Shown: positions 7,511 through 19,849, numbered from the stretch's first letter. The stretch is 64,000 nt of DNA from Snodgrassella sp. (GCA_024103515.1 JAGGIK010000003.1:1-64000), one strand, 5' to 3'. Made by a program: numbers and translations. The notes: generated from the sequence alone by a model not told the origin.

Positions 7511-10500
7511 TTAGCCATCGAGATGATTATTCTGCGGCGCCAGTACGGTGCGATTACCATTTCCTTCGGGTGCAGAAACCACGCCGTCAGCTTCCATTTG
7601 TTCAACCAGTCGGGCTGCTCGATTGTAGCCAATACGCAAATGTCGCTGTACCGAAGAAATGCTAGCTTTACGTGTTTTCACAACCAATGCTACGGCATCG
7701 TCATATAATGGATCCTGATCGTCATCTACGCTGCGTGAAGAAGAGGCATTGCTAAATATATCATCATCACCAACTCCAGCAGTTAAAATATCATCGATAT
7801 ACTGCGGTTGGCCAAATTGTTTCAGATAATTTACGACACGATGGACTTCTTCGTCAGCGACAAAAGCTCCATGTACACGCTCAGGATAAGCAGTGCCAGG
7901 CGGTAAAAATAACATATCTCCTTGCCCCAATAGATTTTCTGCACCCATTTGATCGAGGATGGTCCGACTATCAACTTTACTGGATACCTGAAATGCGATA
8001 CGGGTAGGAATATTGGCTTTTATCAATCCTGTTATGACGTCCACACTTGGGCGTTGTGTCGCTAAAATCAAATGAATACCAGCTGCCCGTGCTTTCTGTG
8101 CCAGCCGAGCAATAAGTTCTTCAATTTTTTTTCCTGCTGTCATCATCAGATCTGCAAATTCATCTACCACGACAACAATATAAGGTAATTTTTCCAAAGG
8201 TTCTGGTTCATTTGGGTTTAGTGAAAATGGGTTGGCTAATTTCTGTCCATGTTTAGCCAATTCCATTATTTTTTGATTAAAACCAGCCAGATTACGCACA
8301 CCTGCATGACTCATTAGCCGATAGCGTTTCTCCATTTCATTGACACACCATGTTAAAGCATTCGCGGCCAGCTTCATATCAGTAACCACAGGCGCAAGCA
8401 GATGTGGAATACCTTCGTAAATACTTAATTCAAGCATTTTCGGATCTATCATGATTAGGCGCACATCATCTGGTGTAGCTTTAAATAACATGGACAAAAT
8501 CATGGCATTTACGCCAACAGATTTACCCGAACCGGTTGTACCTGCAACAAGTAAATGCGGAGCTTTAGCTAAATCAGTAACAATAGGCTGTCCGGTAATT
8601 CCTTGCCCTAAAGCCAGCGTTAGTTTGGAATGAGACTGCTGAAAAACAGGGGCAGAAAAAATTTCACTAAGACGAATAATTTGTCGTTTTGGATTGGGGA
8701 GCTCTATACCCATGCAGGTTTTGCCGGGTATGGTTTCGACAATACGGATGGAAGCAAACCCAAGGCTGCGTGCTAAATCCTTCTCGAGATTGACAACCTG
8801 ACTGCCACGCACGCCTTGGGCAGGCTCAATTTCATAACGTGTGATGACTGGGCCGGCGAAAGCATCAATCACTTTAACTTTTACTTTAAATTCCGCCAGT
8901 TTTTCTTCAATGGTGATTCCGTTTTCTAACAAGGTTTCTTCACTTTGTTGTGCCGCAGAATCAAAGTAAGCTGGTAACAATAGATCCATGCCTGGTAACA
9001 TTGGTTTAAGGTGCATAGCAAGCTGCAATGCACGGTAACTAACTGCAGCATTTGGCTGATCCTTGTTAACTGCTGTGGACAATTCCACCGGCCTATTCGC
9101 ATCCTGACTAAGGTTTACTGCTTCAGATACCGCGGAATGTAGCTGATTGGGATTTATTCCCGTATTGAGATTTGTACCCGTTGAATGTACTTCATTTTTT
9201 AGCTGTTGAGCAATATTTCCTGCTGAAAAAGCGATTTCTGCACTTACTATCTCGGTCTCAACCTCATCAGCTGTAAAATTCCAGATCGGTGCTGATGTAG
9301 AGCTTGGGTACTCTTCAGCATCCTCAATATATTGAAAAGGCGATGTTAGGTTAACAGAACGTTGTTCAGTCATTATAGTTGGTTGATCGACAATATGAGT
9401 GTCATTGTGGATAATGTCATCAACAACTCTTAGTGGCTCAGTTACAACATCAGTAGTAGAATCGTTACTATGTAAATTATTTATCTGTTGTACTTGTGCT
9501 GAATCCGGTAACAGTATATCTGCATAAGGCATCTGCATTTGTGCAGCATAAACAGATGGCGTTTCTACTTCACCTTTACTATAATGGGGATCAGCTGGAT
9601 TTGTATGGATTATAGGCTGTCCAGAATCTTGATAAGACGTATGCATGCTTCTAGCCAATTTATCCTCTGATGATTGCAGAAAAGTATCTTCATTACTTTT
9701 CTGATCATATGCTGACCCAACCTCTTCAACAGTCGGCTTATAAGCTTCGGGTAAAGGTTGAAACGGTGTAAACCGTGTTGACAACGGCATATTTCTACCC
9801 AAAGGCATTTCACTTACAGTGCTGCTATTATGTACTTCAGGAGTCGGTACCATCAGTTGGACTGCCTGCTGTTCACCAATACGTGCAGCGGCGGGAATTA
9901 CACTTTCGCGTACCATTGGACGTTTAAATTTCTGTTTATTAATCGGTGAATCGGTTTTCGCCAAATTAGAAAATACTTCTTCATCTGCAATAACCGGCAC
10001 CGATGATACATTTGTGCTGCCGTAACCGTTATTGTGCTGCCGCAGACGGGCTAGGCGTTGTCGCAAGAGATTTATTTTGATATCTTCTTCGTCGATAATC
10101 TGCTTATTGCGATCTGGTTCTACAGGCAGATTTCTTGCAAAAGTCATATTAGCCAGATGAGAAGGAGAAGAAGTGATTTGCCCAAGTGAATGTTGTGTTG
10201 CCTGCTCAAGTTCTTGTGGGTCAAAGTTTTTTAAGGCACGTTCTTTTAACAATGCTGCTTGCTCGGCTTGAGTACGAGACCGCACTTTAGTCAGCATTGG
10301 ATCATCTGGTCTGATTTCGTTGATTCTATGACGAGGATTTATCTTCCGATGCAATTGTTGTTTTTGCTGCCAGCTGAGCTGGATCACTTCCAGTTCAGCT
10401 GGATCATCATCATTGTCTATCTCTACTTTACCCGGATTAGCCATTCTACGTGTGGCTTCTTCCAAAGTAATAACCGGTAAACTTTCATCTACTTCATCAG

Positions 10501-11176
10501 ACTTAGCTGCAAAAGAATTTAGTGCTTCCTGCTGTTCTACTTCAGATACACGAATCTCAGCTTCAGTCTGATTAATTGCAACAATATCTTTGCTATTGGT
10601 ATCAATAGGGTTACTCCAGCTAGCTGCTTCTTTTACTGTATCATCACAATCAGTTTTGACTACATATTCTTCAGAACGGAATGATTTTTTTTCAACCGGT
10701 TCCTGCATTAATGGCGTAGATACTTGATGATCAGATATAGGTTGCTCTGGTTGCAGATTAGGTCTTTGTGGCAAAGGTGCAGATTCAGTTACTGTGATCT
10801 GTGGTGCAGTACCTATATCATCGCCGACTGTAGCAAATTGAGGTGCAGTAGCCAATTGATCAGCAATAATATTATCTTTACGCTGCACTATATCATGCTT
10901 AAAACTCTGTGGCTGATTATGTTCAGTGATTAACTTTTTATCTTCAGTTTTACTTAAATGGTTTTGATAAATGGATACGGGTTCGTGATCTGGTACTGCA
11001 TCAGCTAACTGAGAAGCTGTTGGCTGAGTTTGGGCTAAATGGTTATTGACCATGCCATGATTTTCATGCCGAGTTAGGTAAGTTATTTCCCTTTGCCAGC
11101 TACGTTCTTGCACATTACGCCACCATAGCAAAACTACCATTGAGGCCATGATCACAATTAAAACAATCCACCACAT
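7511..11176 (-). CDS. ftsK: FtsK/SpoIIIE-family DNA translocase
   Basis: 1221 residues. One N-terminal membrane helix (about 1-19) is followed by a very long hydrophilic, poorly conserved linker (to about 720). The FtsK motor follows: Walker [13 protein letters not shown] near 875, Walker [12 protein letters not shown] near 1000, and [12 protein letters not shown]. The C-terminal winged-helix gamma domain (about 1155-1215, [18 protein letters not shown]) reads polar DNA sequences. Role: pumping DNA at the division septum to finish chromosome segregation and position XerCD. A single N-terminal helix instead of the usual four resembles the second FtsK of Neisseria species. It is followed 62 bases beyond its 5' end by panC on the same strand. 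Motor assignment is certain; whether it is the main or an accessory FtsK is not. Confidence 0.92.
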   Translation of the reverse strand: MWWIVLIVIMASMVVLLWWRNVQERSWQREITYLTRHENHGMVNNHLAQTQPTASQLADAVPDHEPVSIYQNHLSKTEDKKLITEHNQPQSFKHDIVQRKDNIIADQLATAPQFATVGDDIGTAPQITVTESAPLPQRPNLQPEQPISDHQVSTPLMQEPVEKKSFRSEEYVVKTDCDDTVKEAASWSNPIDTNSKDIVAINQTEAEIRVSEVEQQEALNSFAAKSDEVDESLPVITLEEATRRMANPGKVEIDNDDDPAELEVIQLSWQQKQQLHRKINPRHRINEIRPDDPMLTKVRSRTQAEQAALLKERALKNFDPQELEQATQHSLGQITSSPSHLANMTFARNLPVEPDRNKQIIDEEDIKINLLRQRLARLRQHNNGYGSTNVSSVPVIADEEVFSNLAKTDSPINKQKFKRPMVRESVIPAAARIGEQQAVQLMVPTPEVHNSSTVSEMPLGRNMPLSTRFTPFQPLPEAYKPTVEEVGSAYDQKSNEDTFLQSSEDKLARSMHTSYQDSGQPIIHTNPADPHYSKGEVETPSVYAAQMQMPYADILLPDSAQVQQINNLHSNDSTTDVVTEPLRVVDDIIHNDTHIVDQPTIMTEQRSVNLTSPFQYIEDAEEYPSSTSAPIWNFTADEVETEIVSAEIAFSAGNIAQQLKNEVHSTGTNLNTGINPNQLHSAVSEAVNLSQDANRPVELSTAVNKDQPNAAVSYRALQLAMHLKPMLPGMDLLLPAYFDSAAQQSEETLLENGITIEEKLAEFKVKVKVIDAFAGPVITRYEIEPAQGVRGSQVVNLEKDLARSLGFASIRIVETIPGKTCMGIELPNPKRQIIRLSEIFSAPVFQQSHSKLTLALGQGITGQPIVTDLAKAPHLLVAGTTGSGKSVGVNAMILSMLFKATPDDVRLIMIDPKMLELSIYEGIPHLLAPVVTDMKLAANALTWCVNEMEKRYRLMSHAGVRNLAGFNQKIMELAKHGQKLANPFSLNPNEPEPLEKLPYIVVVVDEFADLMMTAGKKIEELIARLAQKARAAGIHLILATQRPSVDVITGLIKANIPTRIAFQVSSKVDSRTILDQMGAENLLGQGDMLFLPPGTAYPERVHGAFVADEEVHRVVNYLKQFGQPQYIDDILTAGVGDDDIFSNASSSRSVDDDQDPLYDDAVALVVKTRKASISSVQRHLRIGYNRAARLVEQMEADGVVSAPEGNGNRTVLAPQNNHLDG

Positions 11177-11243
11177 ACGCGTTTACGTTCCCTTTGCAAT
11201 TATTTCGGTTTTAGAAGTTAAGTTCATCAAGCTATTTCAATGA

Positions 11244-12083
11244 TTAATGTGATAAATCCACTTCTAAGTTATCAATCAAGCGCGTCCGTCCCAATACTGC
11301 AGCAGCCAGTATCACAATTTCTTTATCTGATGGCTGGGCTTTTACCAAAGAATGTGCCTGTCGTATTTCAATATAATCGACACGCCAGCCTTGCTGATTT
11401 AATGCAGTGGTCGCCTTTTGCTCCAAAGTGGTATAGTCAGTATTACCTTTCTTTATTTCAGCCGCAATCGCTAGCAACTGTTGGTAAAGTTGCGGAGCTT
11501 GGTGCAGTTCTTCTTTGGTAAGATAACCATTGCGACTAGATAAAGCCAAGCCATTGCTGGCACGTTCAATCGCAACCGGAATAATGCGGATATTCATGTT
11601 TAAATCCTGCACCATCCCCGTTAACACAGCCAGTTGTTGATAATCTTTTTTACCAAAACAAGCCACATTTGGCTGTACTATATTGAATAGCTTACTTACC
11701 ACAGTAGTTACTCCGCGAAAGTGACCCGGCCGGCTCTTACCACATAATTCATTTTGCAGCATCGGTGGTTCAACAAAATACAGCTGCTTACCTGTTGGGT
11801 ATAATTCTTCTTCTGCTGGTGCAAATAAAATATCAACCCCAACCTGTTGCAATTTTTCTGCATCTTGTTCTAGAGTACGCGGATATTTATCGAAATCTTC
11901 ACCTTGACCGAATTGAATGCGGTTCACAAAAATACTGACCACCACAGCATCGGCATTTTTTCTGGCTTCTTGAACCAATGATAAATGTCCATTATGCAAG
12001 TTCCCCATGGTTGGCACAAAAGCGACTGTGCCCGCCTGCTTGCGCCATGCACGTAGTTCAGCGATGGTTGATAGTATTTGCAT
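11244..12083 (-). CDS. panC: Pantothenate synthetase
   Basis: 279 residues, normal length. It catalyses ATP-dependent joining of pantoate and beta-alanine in coenzyme A synthesis. Visible motifs are [13 protein letters not shown] (HIGH-like ATP site, about 26-38), [25 protein letters not shown] (KMSKS-like region) and GLALSSRN. An oddity is VNRIQFG, where most family members have VNPxQFG, so a conserved proline near the pantoate pocket is replaced by arginine. panB and panD are not adjacent. The start is followed by the expected [11 protein letters not shown] and is preceded by aggaaaaaaatgc-type purine-rich sequence. Confidence 0.95.
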   Translation of the reverse strand: MQILSTIAELRAWRKQAGTVAFVPTMGNLHNGHLSLVQEARKNADAVVVSIFVNRIQFGQGEDFDKYPRTLEQDAEKLQQVGVDILFAPAEEELYPTGKQLYFVEPPMLQNELCGKSRPGHFRGVTTVVSKLFNIVQPNVACFGKKDYQQLAVLTGMVQDLNMNIRIIPVAIERASNGLALSSRNGYLTKEELHQAPQLYQQLLAIAAEIKKGNTDYTTLEQKATTALNQQGWRVDYIEIRQAHSLVKAQPSDKEIVILAAAVLGRTRLIDNLEVDLSH

Positions 12084-12406
12084 TTTTTTCCTATTCTATT
12101 GAACTGGCTTATTGTATTTACTGTCAAAATAGTCAGCCAGTACTCATCTTACACAATACAACAATTATATCATTGCTTGTACGTCAATTTGTCATTGTCA
12201 CCATTCTGTTTAATCTCTTGACTGGTTATTTGTTCATAGCGTATATAACTAATTTGCTAATAGTAGATTAATAATGTCAACGCTGCGAATGATTTATTTG
12301 TGATAAGTCAACCATTTCTCACTGTAGATAAATTTGTTTGTATCGAAGCATAAATTGAGTCAGTACTGACAGCAAAACTTAATAACTTAATATTCTAGGA
12401 GTAACT
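12084..12406. other. Divergent intergenic region between panC and the binding-protein gene
   Basis: 323 bases of mixed composition with no gene. It must contain the promoters for both divergent genes. The only site I can support is the Shine-Dalgarno taggagt at about 12395, just before the ATG at 12407. Confidence 0.5.
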
Positions 12407-13201
12407 ATGAAAATCAAAACCTGGTTAGCCGCAGCGCTTTGCCTTACCGTGTTGTCCGCTTGCGGTGGCGGTAGCACCAATTCAACCGCTTCTCAGACTA
12501 CTGAAGATAGCTCAAAAGTAGGAAAAACCTTAATTGTCGGTACTAATGCAGAATTTGCACCATTTGAATCGCATCAAGCTGATGGAAAATTGACCGGATT
12601 TGATATTGATTTAATCAATGCCATGGCTAAAGCGGGCAATTTTAAGGTTGAGCTTAGAGATCAGCCTTGGGACGGCTTATTTGCCAGTCTAAATAATGGC
12701 GACCTAGACGTTGTTGCTTCTGGAGTTACAATTACGGAAGAACGTAAACAAACCCTCGGTTTTACAGATTCCTATTTTGATACCGCTATGATCGTGCTCA
12801 CACCAAATAACAAAAAGTTTACTGCACTTACTGATTTACAGAATATGTCTCGTGTTGCAGTTTGCACTGGTCAAACTGGTGACTTAGCCGTTCAGAAAAT
12901 TTTAGGTGCTCAAAGCACTAAAATCGCCCGCTTTGACACTGTACCGCTGGCTATTAAAGAACTGCAGAATGGTGGGGTCCAAGCCATGGTTTCTGATGGT
13001 GCTGTGATTAGTAACTATGTTAAAGCTAATGGCATTGCCAACGTAACTATTAATAAAGTGCCAGAATTTGGTACTGACCATTATGGTTTTGTGGTCAGAA
13101 AAAATGACACAGAAACCGTTAATATGCTTAACGATGCCCTTAAAAAGATTCGCGCCAGTGGCGAGTATGACAAAATTTATGCTAAATACTTCACCAATTA
13201 A
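12407..13201 (+). CDS. Amino-acid ABC transporter substrate-binding lipoprotein (SBP family 3)
   Basis: 264 residues. A lipoprotein signal peptide ends in the lipobox LSAC with Cys19, followed by a low-complexity Ser/Thr linker. The type 2 periplasmic-binding fold contains the family 3 motifs GTNAEFAPFE, GFDIDLINAMAK, WDGLFASLNNGDLD and GFVVRKNDTE. It should bind a polar amino acid in the periplasm and deliver it to an inner-membrane ABC permease. No permease or ATPase gene is next to it, so the transporter must be encoded elsewhere. The ligand cannot be deduced from sequence alone. A strong terminator follows. Confidence 0.9.
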   Translation: MKIKTWLAAALCLTVLSACGGGSTNSTASQTTEDSSKVGKTLIVGTNAEFAPFESHQADGKLTGFDIDLINAMAKAGNFKVELRDQPWDGLFASLNNGDLDVVASGVTITEERKQTLGFTDSYFDTAMIVLTPNNKKFTALTDLQNMSRVAVCTGQTGDLAVQKILGAQSTKIARFDTVPLAIKELQNGGVQAMVSDGAVISNYVKANGIANVTINKVPEFGTDHYGFVVRKNDTETVNMLNDALKKIRASGEYDKIYAKYFTN

Positions 13202-13225
13202 ATATTGATTACTTTTTATTCATTG

Positions 13226-13256
13226 CCTGTTATCAATTTGATAACAGGTTTTTTAT
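13226..13256 (+). terminator. Rho-independent terminator of the binding-protein gene
   Basis: Stem cctgttatca / tgataacagg with a short loop, followed by ttttttatt, 25 bases after the stop. Confidence 0.9.
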
Positions 13257-13635
13257 TGAGACCTAGATTGTTTATCACTTTACAATACCAAACATCCAAA
13301 AAACAATATTGTTTTATAAAAAACACTTATAGAATTTATACCATAATTTGGGTAATAGATGCGACAGAAGAAAAACCAACCTCAGTTGAAAAGCATATGG
13401 CTGGTCCGTAAATTAAATAAACGATTTAATGAAAGATGGATTGAAGTTTTATATGCATGGGTAAAGTTGTAGAAAAAACCGGATAGCAGTGGATGACGTA
13501 TTTTTTATTGCTTGGACACAGGAAAAAGGTAAGATGCACTGGAGAAATTATTTTACTTATCTAACCACCATTCTGTTAGAACCCATGCCGATAAGTAAGC
13601 AATATCTGTCAGATTAAATTTGAACCAATACAAAT
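13257..13635. other. Spacer between convergent transcripts, no gene seen
   Basis: About 380 AT-rich bases between the terminators of the binding-protein gene and the tRNA-Ser gene. Open frames here are short, lack ribosome binding sites and match nothing I recognise. Confidence 0.5.
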
Positions 13636-13666
13636 AAAAAAGCTCAGATTTTATCTGAGCTTTTTT
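13636..13666 (-). terminator. Terminator of tRNA-Ser
   Basis: A 14-bp perfect stem (aaaaaagctcagat / atctgagctttttt) with a 3-base loop. The T-run in either orientation makes it bidirectional. It lies 7 bases beyond the tRNA 3' end. Confidence 0.9.
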
Positions 13667-13673
13667 ATAAAAA

Positions 13674-13766
13674 TGGCGGAGAGTAAGGGATTCGAACCCT
13701 TGATACAGGTTTTGCCCGTATACTCCCTTAGCAGGGGAGCGCCTTCGACCACTCGGCCAACTCTCC
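13674..13766 (-). tRNA. tRNA-Ser (GCU)
   Basis: A 93-base gene including an encoded CCA. The acceptor GGAGAGT pairs with ACTCTCC, the anticodon loop reads CTGCTAA (anticodon GCT), the long variable arm is typical of class II tRNAs, and the T-loop is GTTCGAATC. It is transcribed alone from the promoter at 13781-13809. Confidence 0.97.
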
Positions 13767-13780
13767 ATCAAGAAGAGCGC

Positions 13781-13809
13781 ACTATACCTAAACACTACTA
13801 ATCTGTCAA
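13781..13809 (-). promoter_or_regulatory. Sigma-70 promoter of tRNA-Ser
   Basis: On the minus strand, TTGACA (13809-13804), a 17-base spacer, then TATAGT (13786-13781), 14 bases before the tRNA. The -35 is perfect and the -10 has one mismatch. Confidence 0.9.
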
Positions 13810-15529
<1,720 letters not shown>

Positions 15530-15556
15530 ATAGCATTATGGCTATAGGAAAATGCA

Positions 15557-15865
15557 ATGAAGTGGGTAACGTTGGTATTATTATTAGCCTTGGTTAGTCT
15601 GCAATGTGATTTGTGGTTTGGACATGGTAGTTGGAATGATATGATCGAACTTGAAAATAGTGTTATTGATCAAAATGCCAAAAATGAAGCTTTGGTGCCA
15701 CGTAACCGCGCCTTAACAGCAGAAGTTAAAGATCTGGCGGAAGGTAACGAGGCCATCAACGAAATGGCTCGTGACAAGCTTGGCTACATTCAAAAGGGTG
15801 AAGTGTTCTATCGCTTTGCTCCGTCTTCGACATTATCCACATCATCAACTGTCTATCAACAGTGA
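15557..15865 (+). CDS. ftsB: Cell division protein FtsB
   Basis: 102 residues: one N-terminal membrane helix (about 3-20), then a coiled-coil segment (about 28-65), then ARDKLGYIQKGEVFYRF, the C-terminal FtsB/DivIC motif (usually ARxxLGMIKxGExFY). It forms the FtsQBL complex that triggers septal peptidoglycan synthesis. Position after eno and size agree with the family. Confidence 0.93.
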   Translation: MKWVTLVLLLALVSLQCDLWFGHGSWNDMIELENSVIDQNAKNEALVPRNRALTAEVKDLAEGNEAINEMARDKLGYIQKGEVFYRFAPSSTLSTSSTVYQQ

Positions 15866-15907
15866 AATTATCTGCCATATAATTCAGCCAATTTTGGCAA
15901 ACTACTC

Positions 15908-15945
15908 AAAACAGCATTCAACACCGAATGCTGTTTTCAATTTTT
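15908..15945 (+). terminator. Terminator of eno-ftsB
   Basis: A 12-bp perfect stem (aaaacagcattc / gaatgctgtttt) with a 6-base loop, followed by caattttt. Confidence 0.9.
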
Positions 15946-16161
15946 ACTCAAAGATTGAAATAGCCATTAAAAAAACCAATTTTGCTTATCAAACCATCAC
16001 CATAAAATTAAGTTGTAACTAAGCGACAATATCATTGTGATTTATTATACGCATACTAAAATATTGGCAATATACATAGCCAAGTAAAGCAGCTATTAGT
16101 ATGATACTTAATAACTGATGCAAATTGTTGACCCAAAATGCCCAATATCGGAGGTAATGAA

Positions 16162-16521
16162 ATGATATCCATGCACAAAGAAGATTATGGACTAAAGGTT
16201 ATTTTGCATGATGAATTTACCTTACAGGATTTTCAAAAGCTTGAAGCAGCTTTATTAAACCCCAGTGAACAACTGCATATGCCTAATCTATTATTGGATT
16301 TAAGTGAACTAAAGGATTTCACCGTTGATATGGCTCTGGAACATCTTCGCTTTCTTCGAAAACACGCTAGGCATTTCGGCTGTACTGCCATAGTCGTTTC
16401 CGATATTTGGATACGTCTAGGTACACATCTGGCTAATTTACTGACTTTGTTTCACCCAAAGTATTTTACCAATATTACCGATGCCGAAAAATGGTTACTT
16501 TTACATTCAGCCAAAATTTAA
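16162..16521 (+). CDS. SpoIIAA-like (STAS-type) protein
   Basis: 119 residues from the ATG at 16162, chosen because ggaggtaa (16150-16157) stands 7 bases before it. An upstream ATG at 16138 has no binding site. The sequence resembles the SpoIIAA-like family (DUF3478-type): an N-terminal beta strand pair (YGLKVILHDEFTLQDF), LLLDLSELKDFTVDMALEHLRFLRKH, then CTAIVVSDIWIRL and a C-terminal AEKWLL helix. Proteins of this class are small cytosolic STAS-fold domains of unknown role. It stands alone between a terminator and a gene desert. Confidence 0.7.
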   Translation: MISMHKEDYGLKVILHDEFTLQDFQKLEAALLNPSEQLHMPNLLLDLSELKDFTVDMALEHLRFLRKHARHFGCTAIVVSDIWIRLGTHLANLLTLFHPKYFTNITDAEKWLLLHSAKI

Positions 16522-17831
16522 ACAACCCTATCATCATTAGTATCATGTTTACAGCCAATTAAACAGTTTTAAAACTAAGTACTGACAACAATAATGATTA
16601 AATATTACTTATTTGTTCTGTAAATTAGTTAAATAATAGCAGCCGCTAATAATAGTAAAGCACTGAACAATATTAAATTAATTAGTTTTAATGGTATTTT
16701 CTTTCACAATAATAATGAATTTCTGCCTGTGAGTTAAATCAATAAAGTATTGGCCAATATCTTGGTAAAAATTATGCAATGCCTAATTCCCATTATTATA
16801 CTCACTGTTCACACTCTCTTCGCATAGCAATGCCAACTCAGCACACCAGACCAACTGCATTTATATCTAAGACAGTAAAAAATTGGCTGGATCTGTTTAG
16901 ATTCTCACTCCTGATAACCATTTTGTACCAAGACCAAATCGTTAATGCCAAAATATTTATACAAAATTGTCGTTTATGATGATCAATATGATTATCATAT
17001 TAATTTAAAAAATATAAAAATTCCTTAAAATAAACAATATCAAAAAACAATCAGACTATTGAATTCTCAAGCACAACCAAACAAGACGTTGTAATCAATT
17101 TTAATCTCGCGAAATTATTTGAAAAGCAGTTGTGAAAAGAGTGCTGACGCATGATACAGTGACAAGTACATTAGTGGTAAACCAATCCATTATGATGGCA
17201 ATAAAACCAATTAAAATTATCTAATAAAGTTGGCCAAATTAGTCATCAAAATTCAGAGTTCATATTTCAAAACCAATCTTACATTTCATAAAAGCTGTGA
17301 ATATTTGGCTATTCCTAAAGATTATGCTTTGGTTAGATTAAATTGAAGTATAGGTAGAAATAACTTAACATATCCTGTAAATTATTTTTTATCACATTCC
17401 TTTTCGTGTGCATTAACGGCAGTTAAATTCTCTAATAGTTCATTGCAAAACTAAGAATTTTTTATTTTATAGTATATAACTATATATTCCAAATGAATAT
17501 TTATAATCATAATTGTTTCCAGCTATTAATTTTATATTTTCAATGTATTTTTCCGCTAAAATACATACTATTGATGTAGTTACAATTTTCTCCTTCCGAT
17601 ATCTGGTTCATTTTGAGTAAGAAAAATATTTTTAGCAATATCAATCGTTTCTCTAATGTAAAAAATAGCCTATAACTTTTATAACCTATAGTTGTTTTTG
17701 TATTTAGTGATCTAGATTATAAAATTATTTATTAATCACTATCAAATCATAAACATAATATATAATTTGGCGCCTAGCAGCAATAGACATATAAAATCAA
17801 CACCAATCCTGAAATGGCTTGTATTTAAGCT
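16522..17831. other. 1.3-kb gene-poor AT-rich region
   Basis: No supportable coding sequence on either strand. The longest frame, at 16779-16979, has no ribosome binding site and its product is unlike any family I know. Neither tRNA nor transposase remnants are recognisable. A tgattatcat-containing segment near 16990 has a vague Fur-box look but is too weak to call. Confidence 0.5.
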
Positions 17832-18530
17832 TTAAACATGATTTTTGAGCCATTGCTCAATGGTCTGTGCTAATTTCTCCGGCTGCTCCAAAGGAATCAT
17901 ATGCCCACTATCTGCTATAGTCACCAATATTGCTTGAGGGATATGTTGGAGTAGTTCGTCCTGCTCTTCTGCTGAACGCATCTGATCTCGTTGAGCGGCA
18001 ATAATCAATGTCGGACAAGTTATTTTCTGTCCAGCTGGAGTAGAACGATCCACCAAAGACTGGCGCTGTAATACATCAAAACCCAATCCCTCACCCATTG
18101 CCCTGATTTTAGAAATCAAAGGTTCATTATTAATATTATCTGGACGCAAAGTTTTAATAATTGCTGCACGACCGATACCACGAAAATGCAAATGACGCTG
18201 AACTTCTAAAGTATCTAGCTTGGCTTTTCGTTGTGTAGGCGTATCTTCACGTAAAGAAGTTGCAATTAACACCAATCCAGCTACTTGCTGTGGATGCCGA
18301 GCTGCTATTGCACGCGCCACATAACCTCCAAGTGAGAAACCAATCAATATCGTACGATCTGGCATTTGCTCAGCGATCCTATCGGCCATAGCTGTAATAG
18401 TATCACCACTTGCTAATGAGTAACGGTATAAAGGTTGCTGCTTTGGCAAATATTTATCCATATCGTCCCATAAGGTTTCATCAAGCATAAAACCTGATAT
18501 ACACGCCAATGGTAGAAGCTGTTCTGACAT
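17832..18530 (-). CDS. Alpha/beta-hydrolase
   Basis: 232 residues with the complete catalytic set: nucleophile elbow GFSLGG (Ser66), the acid in AAQRDQMRS (about Asp182) and the base in SGHMIPLEQPE (about His209). It has the YcdJ/MhpC-like spacing of small esterases and lacks a signal peptide, so it is cytosolic. The substrate is unknown. Its 5' end touches the truncated prophage-type gene at 18481-18879, which overlaps the first 50 bases, so the native promoter region was probably replaced by a prophage insertion and deletion. Confidence 0.85.
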   Translation of the reverse strand: MSEQLLPLACISGFMLDETLWDDMDKYLPKQQPLYRYSLASGDTITAMADRIAEQMPDRTILIGFSLGGYVARAIAARHPQQVAGLVLIATSLREDTPTQRKAKLDTLEVQRHLHFRGIGRAAIIKTLRPDNINNEPLISKIRAMGEGLGFDVLQRQSLVDRSTPAGQKITCPTLIIAAQRDQMRSAEEQDELLQHIPQAILVTIADSGHMIPLEQPEKLAQTIEQWLKNHV

Positions 18531-18879
18531 ACCAGATCCTTTTCATGACTATAAAAACTTTAACCATTATAGCATTGCGACATACTAAAGAAGCCTCATT
18601 ATTTAAAGGTTCATAATCTGAAGCTTTAAAACCTAAAGGTTCATGATAGGCGTTTAAGTCAATTTTATATAAATCAGATTTTCTTGACCGCCCTATTTGG
18701 CGGCAGCTACGGCGTAAAATACCCACCTGCTCTAACCATTTAATATGATTTGTTAGAGTTGTCTGACCGATTCCGCATTTCTGCATCAGCTTATCTTGGC
18801 TGGAATAACAAACCCCATCATCATTTGCGTGGTCGCATAACGCCAGCAATAACAACTTTTTATCTTGCGTCAACTCCAT
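18481..18879 (-). CDS. Helix-turn-helix protein, truncated phage replication-type gene
   Basis: 132 residues. The first ~90 form a winged-helix domain (ELTQDKKLLLLALCDHANDDGVCYSSQDKLMQKCGIGQTTLTNH is split here for length: residues about 2-45), with HIKWLEQVGILRR and a basic wing following. This is the N-terminal DNA-binding module of phage replication (O-like) proteins. After about residue 95 the sequence (CRNAIMVKVFIVMKR) looks unrelated and runs into the hydrolase gene in another frame. It is best explained as a phage gene cut at its 3' end by a deletion. The start has taggaa upstream. Confidence 0.65.
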   Translation of the reverse strand: MELTQDKKLLLLALCDHANDDGVCYSSQDKLMQKCGIGQTTLTNHIKWLEQVGILRRSCRQIGRSRKSDLYKIDLNAYHEPLGFKASDYEPLNNEASLVCRNAIMVKVFIVMKRIWYVRTASTIGVYIRFYA

Positions 18880-18922
18880 TTCCTACGCTTTTGTGATTAA
18901 TTTAATGCTCATTTAGTCCACC

Positions 18923-19132
18923 TTAATTCAAAAAATAGCGCGCGAACCGTTTCCCTGTTCGATCATCGTTGACGATGGTCGCACTAATCTCATAGCCGCT
19001 CTGCCGAAGGTCATAAATCCGTGCGCCTAGACGCATGCGGCCAAAAAGACGCAGTGCGTATAGTGGCGTTATTGAATTGCCAGCCCTCATATACTCAAGA
19101 ATCTGAATTGTCTGCGCCGCTTTAGTTGTCAT
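18923..19132 (-). CDS. Small HTH_39-type DNA-binding protein, prophage origin
   Basis: 69 residues from the ATG at 19132 (aaagg 9 bases upstream); an ATG at 19141 is also possible. ILEYMRAGNSITPLYALRLFGRMRLGARIYDLRQSGYEI is shown in parts: the segments SITPLYALRLFG and ARIYDLRQSGYEI match the HTH_39 family common in phages beside replication genes. The start overlaps the end of the Cro-like gene by 11 bases, so the two are co-transcribed leftward with the replication-type gene. Confidence 0.75.
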   Translation of the reverse strand: MTTKAAQTIQILEYMRAGNSITPLYALRLFGRMRLGARIYDLRQSGYEISATIVNDDRTGKRFARYFLN

Positions 19133-19346
19133 CGTGGGCATCCTTTTTCTGGCATTTGCTATTAAGAGGAAGCGGGAATGGACGAATTTCAACCGCTTGC
19201 ACCTTTCCAGAATAGCTGGCGTGAACAAAGATATTTCTTCCACTTCTCAGCGCCTTGCTTATAGCACCCTGAGTTAACCCAAGCTCCTTGGCAGTCTTGC
19301 GCTGTCCATTGTTTTTTACATAATCCAATAAAGGTATTTTTTCCAT
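19122..19346 (-). CDS. Cro-like phage repressor
   Basis: 74 residues from the ATG at 19346. The sequence LLDYVKNNGQRKTAKELG then LTQGAISKALRSGRN is a helix-turn-helix of the lambdoid Cro type, followed by a short beta region (IFVHASYSGKVQAVEIRPFPLP), also as in Cro. A longer frame reaches 19508, but the extra residues are unlike Cro and have no binding site. The gene order cro, HTH_39, replication protein is that of a lambdoid early right operon, but no integrase, cI or structural gene is left. Confidence 0.75.
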   Translation of the reverse strand: MEKIPLLDYVKNNGQRKTAKELGLTQGAISKALRSGRNIFVHASYSGKVQAVEIRPFPLPLNSKCQKKDAHDDN

Positions 19347-19849
19347 GTGACACCCGAATATAAATTTAAATATATTATTACCGATTGTAATATACACCCA
19401 TAGAACCAAAACACAGACACCGACGACCTCAGTATGAAAAAGAACTGGGGGAACGCAGCAAAAGGAAGTACAGGCCAGGTTCGCCACGCTGCATAAATTG
19501 ATATGCAAAATATATTATTTCTTGTTCTTTTTTAAAATTCAAAAATCGAAGCCTGCTAATTAGTGATAAGCAGATTAGTCAAATTATAATCCATGTTTTT
19601 TAGAATCTGTGCCAGCTAGATAATTTATAGAGTCTAATTAGTGCTATTGATACTGTTTGTCAGCAAAACCGCTCACTAAAGCTTGATTAATAAAACCTCA
19701 TTATCAGTTTTTATAATTTAATTTGAAATGGCAACACACATTCAAACAACTAAATTTAAATTAAGGAGTAGTTGCTTGTTAAATGCTACCGCAGGCAAAT
19801 AGGCTAACGATGAATGTCATCGTTTGTAATTTTAGCAATAAGCCTAAGC
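19347..19849. other. Spacer between the prophage scrap and a dead IS3 element
   Basis: About 500 bases without a recognisable gene. It could include the lost cI/cro operator region just upstream of 19346, but I see no clear repeated operator half-sites. Confidence 0.4.

Noticed and set aside
13553..13795. 80-codon frame on the minus strand
   Set aside because: It covers the tRNA-Ser gene.
16779..16979. 66-codon frame in the desert after the SpoIIAA-like gene
   Set aside because: No binding site or recognisable sequence.
16985..17010. Fur-box-like tgattatcat
   Set aside because: Too few matches in AT-rich DNA and no gene downstream.
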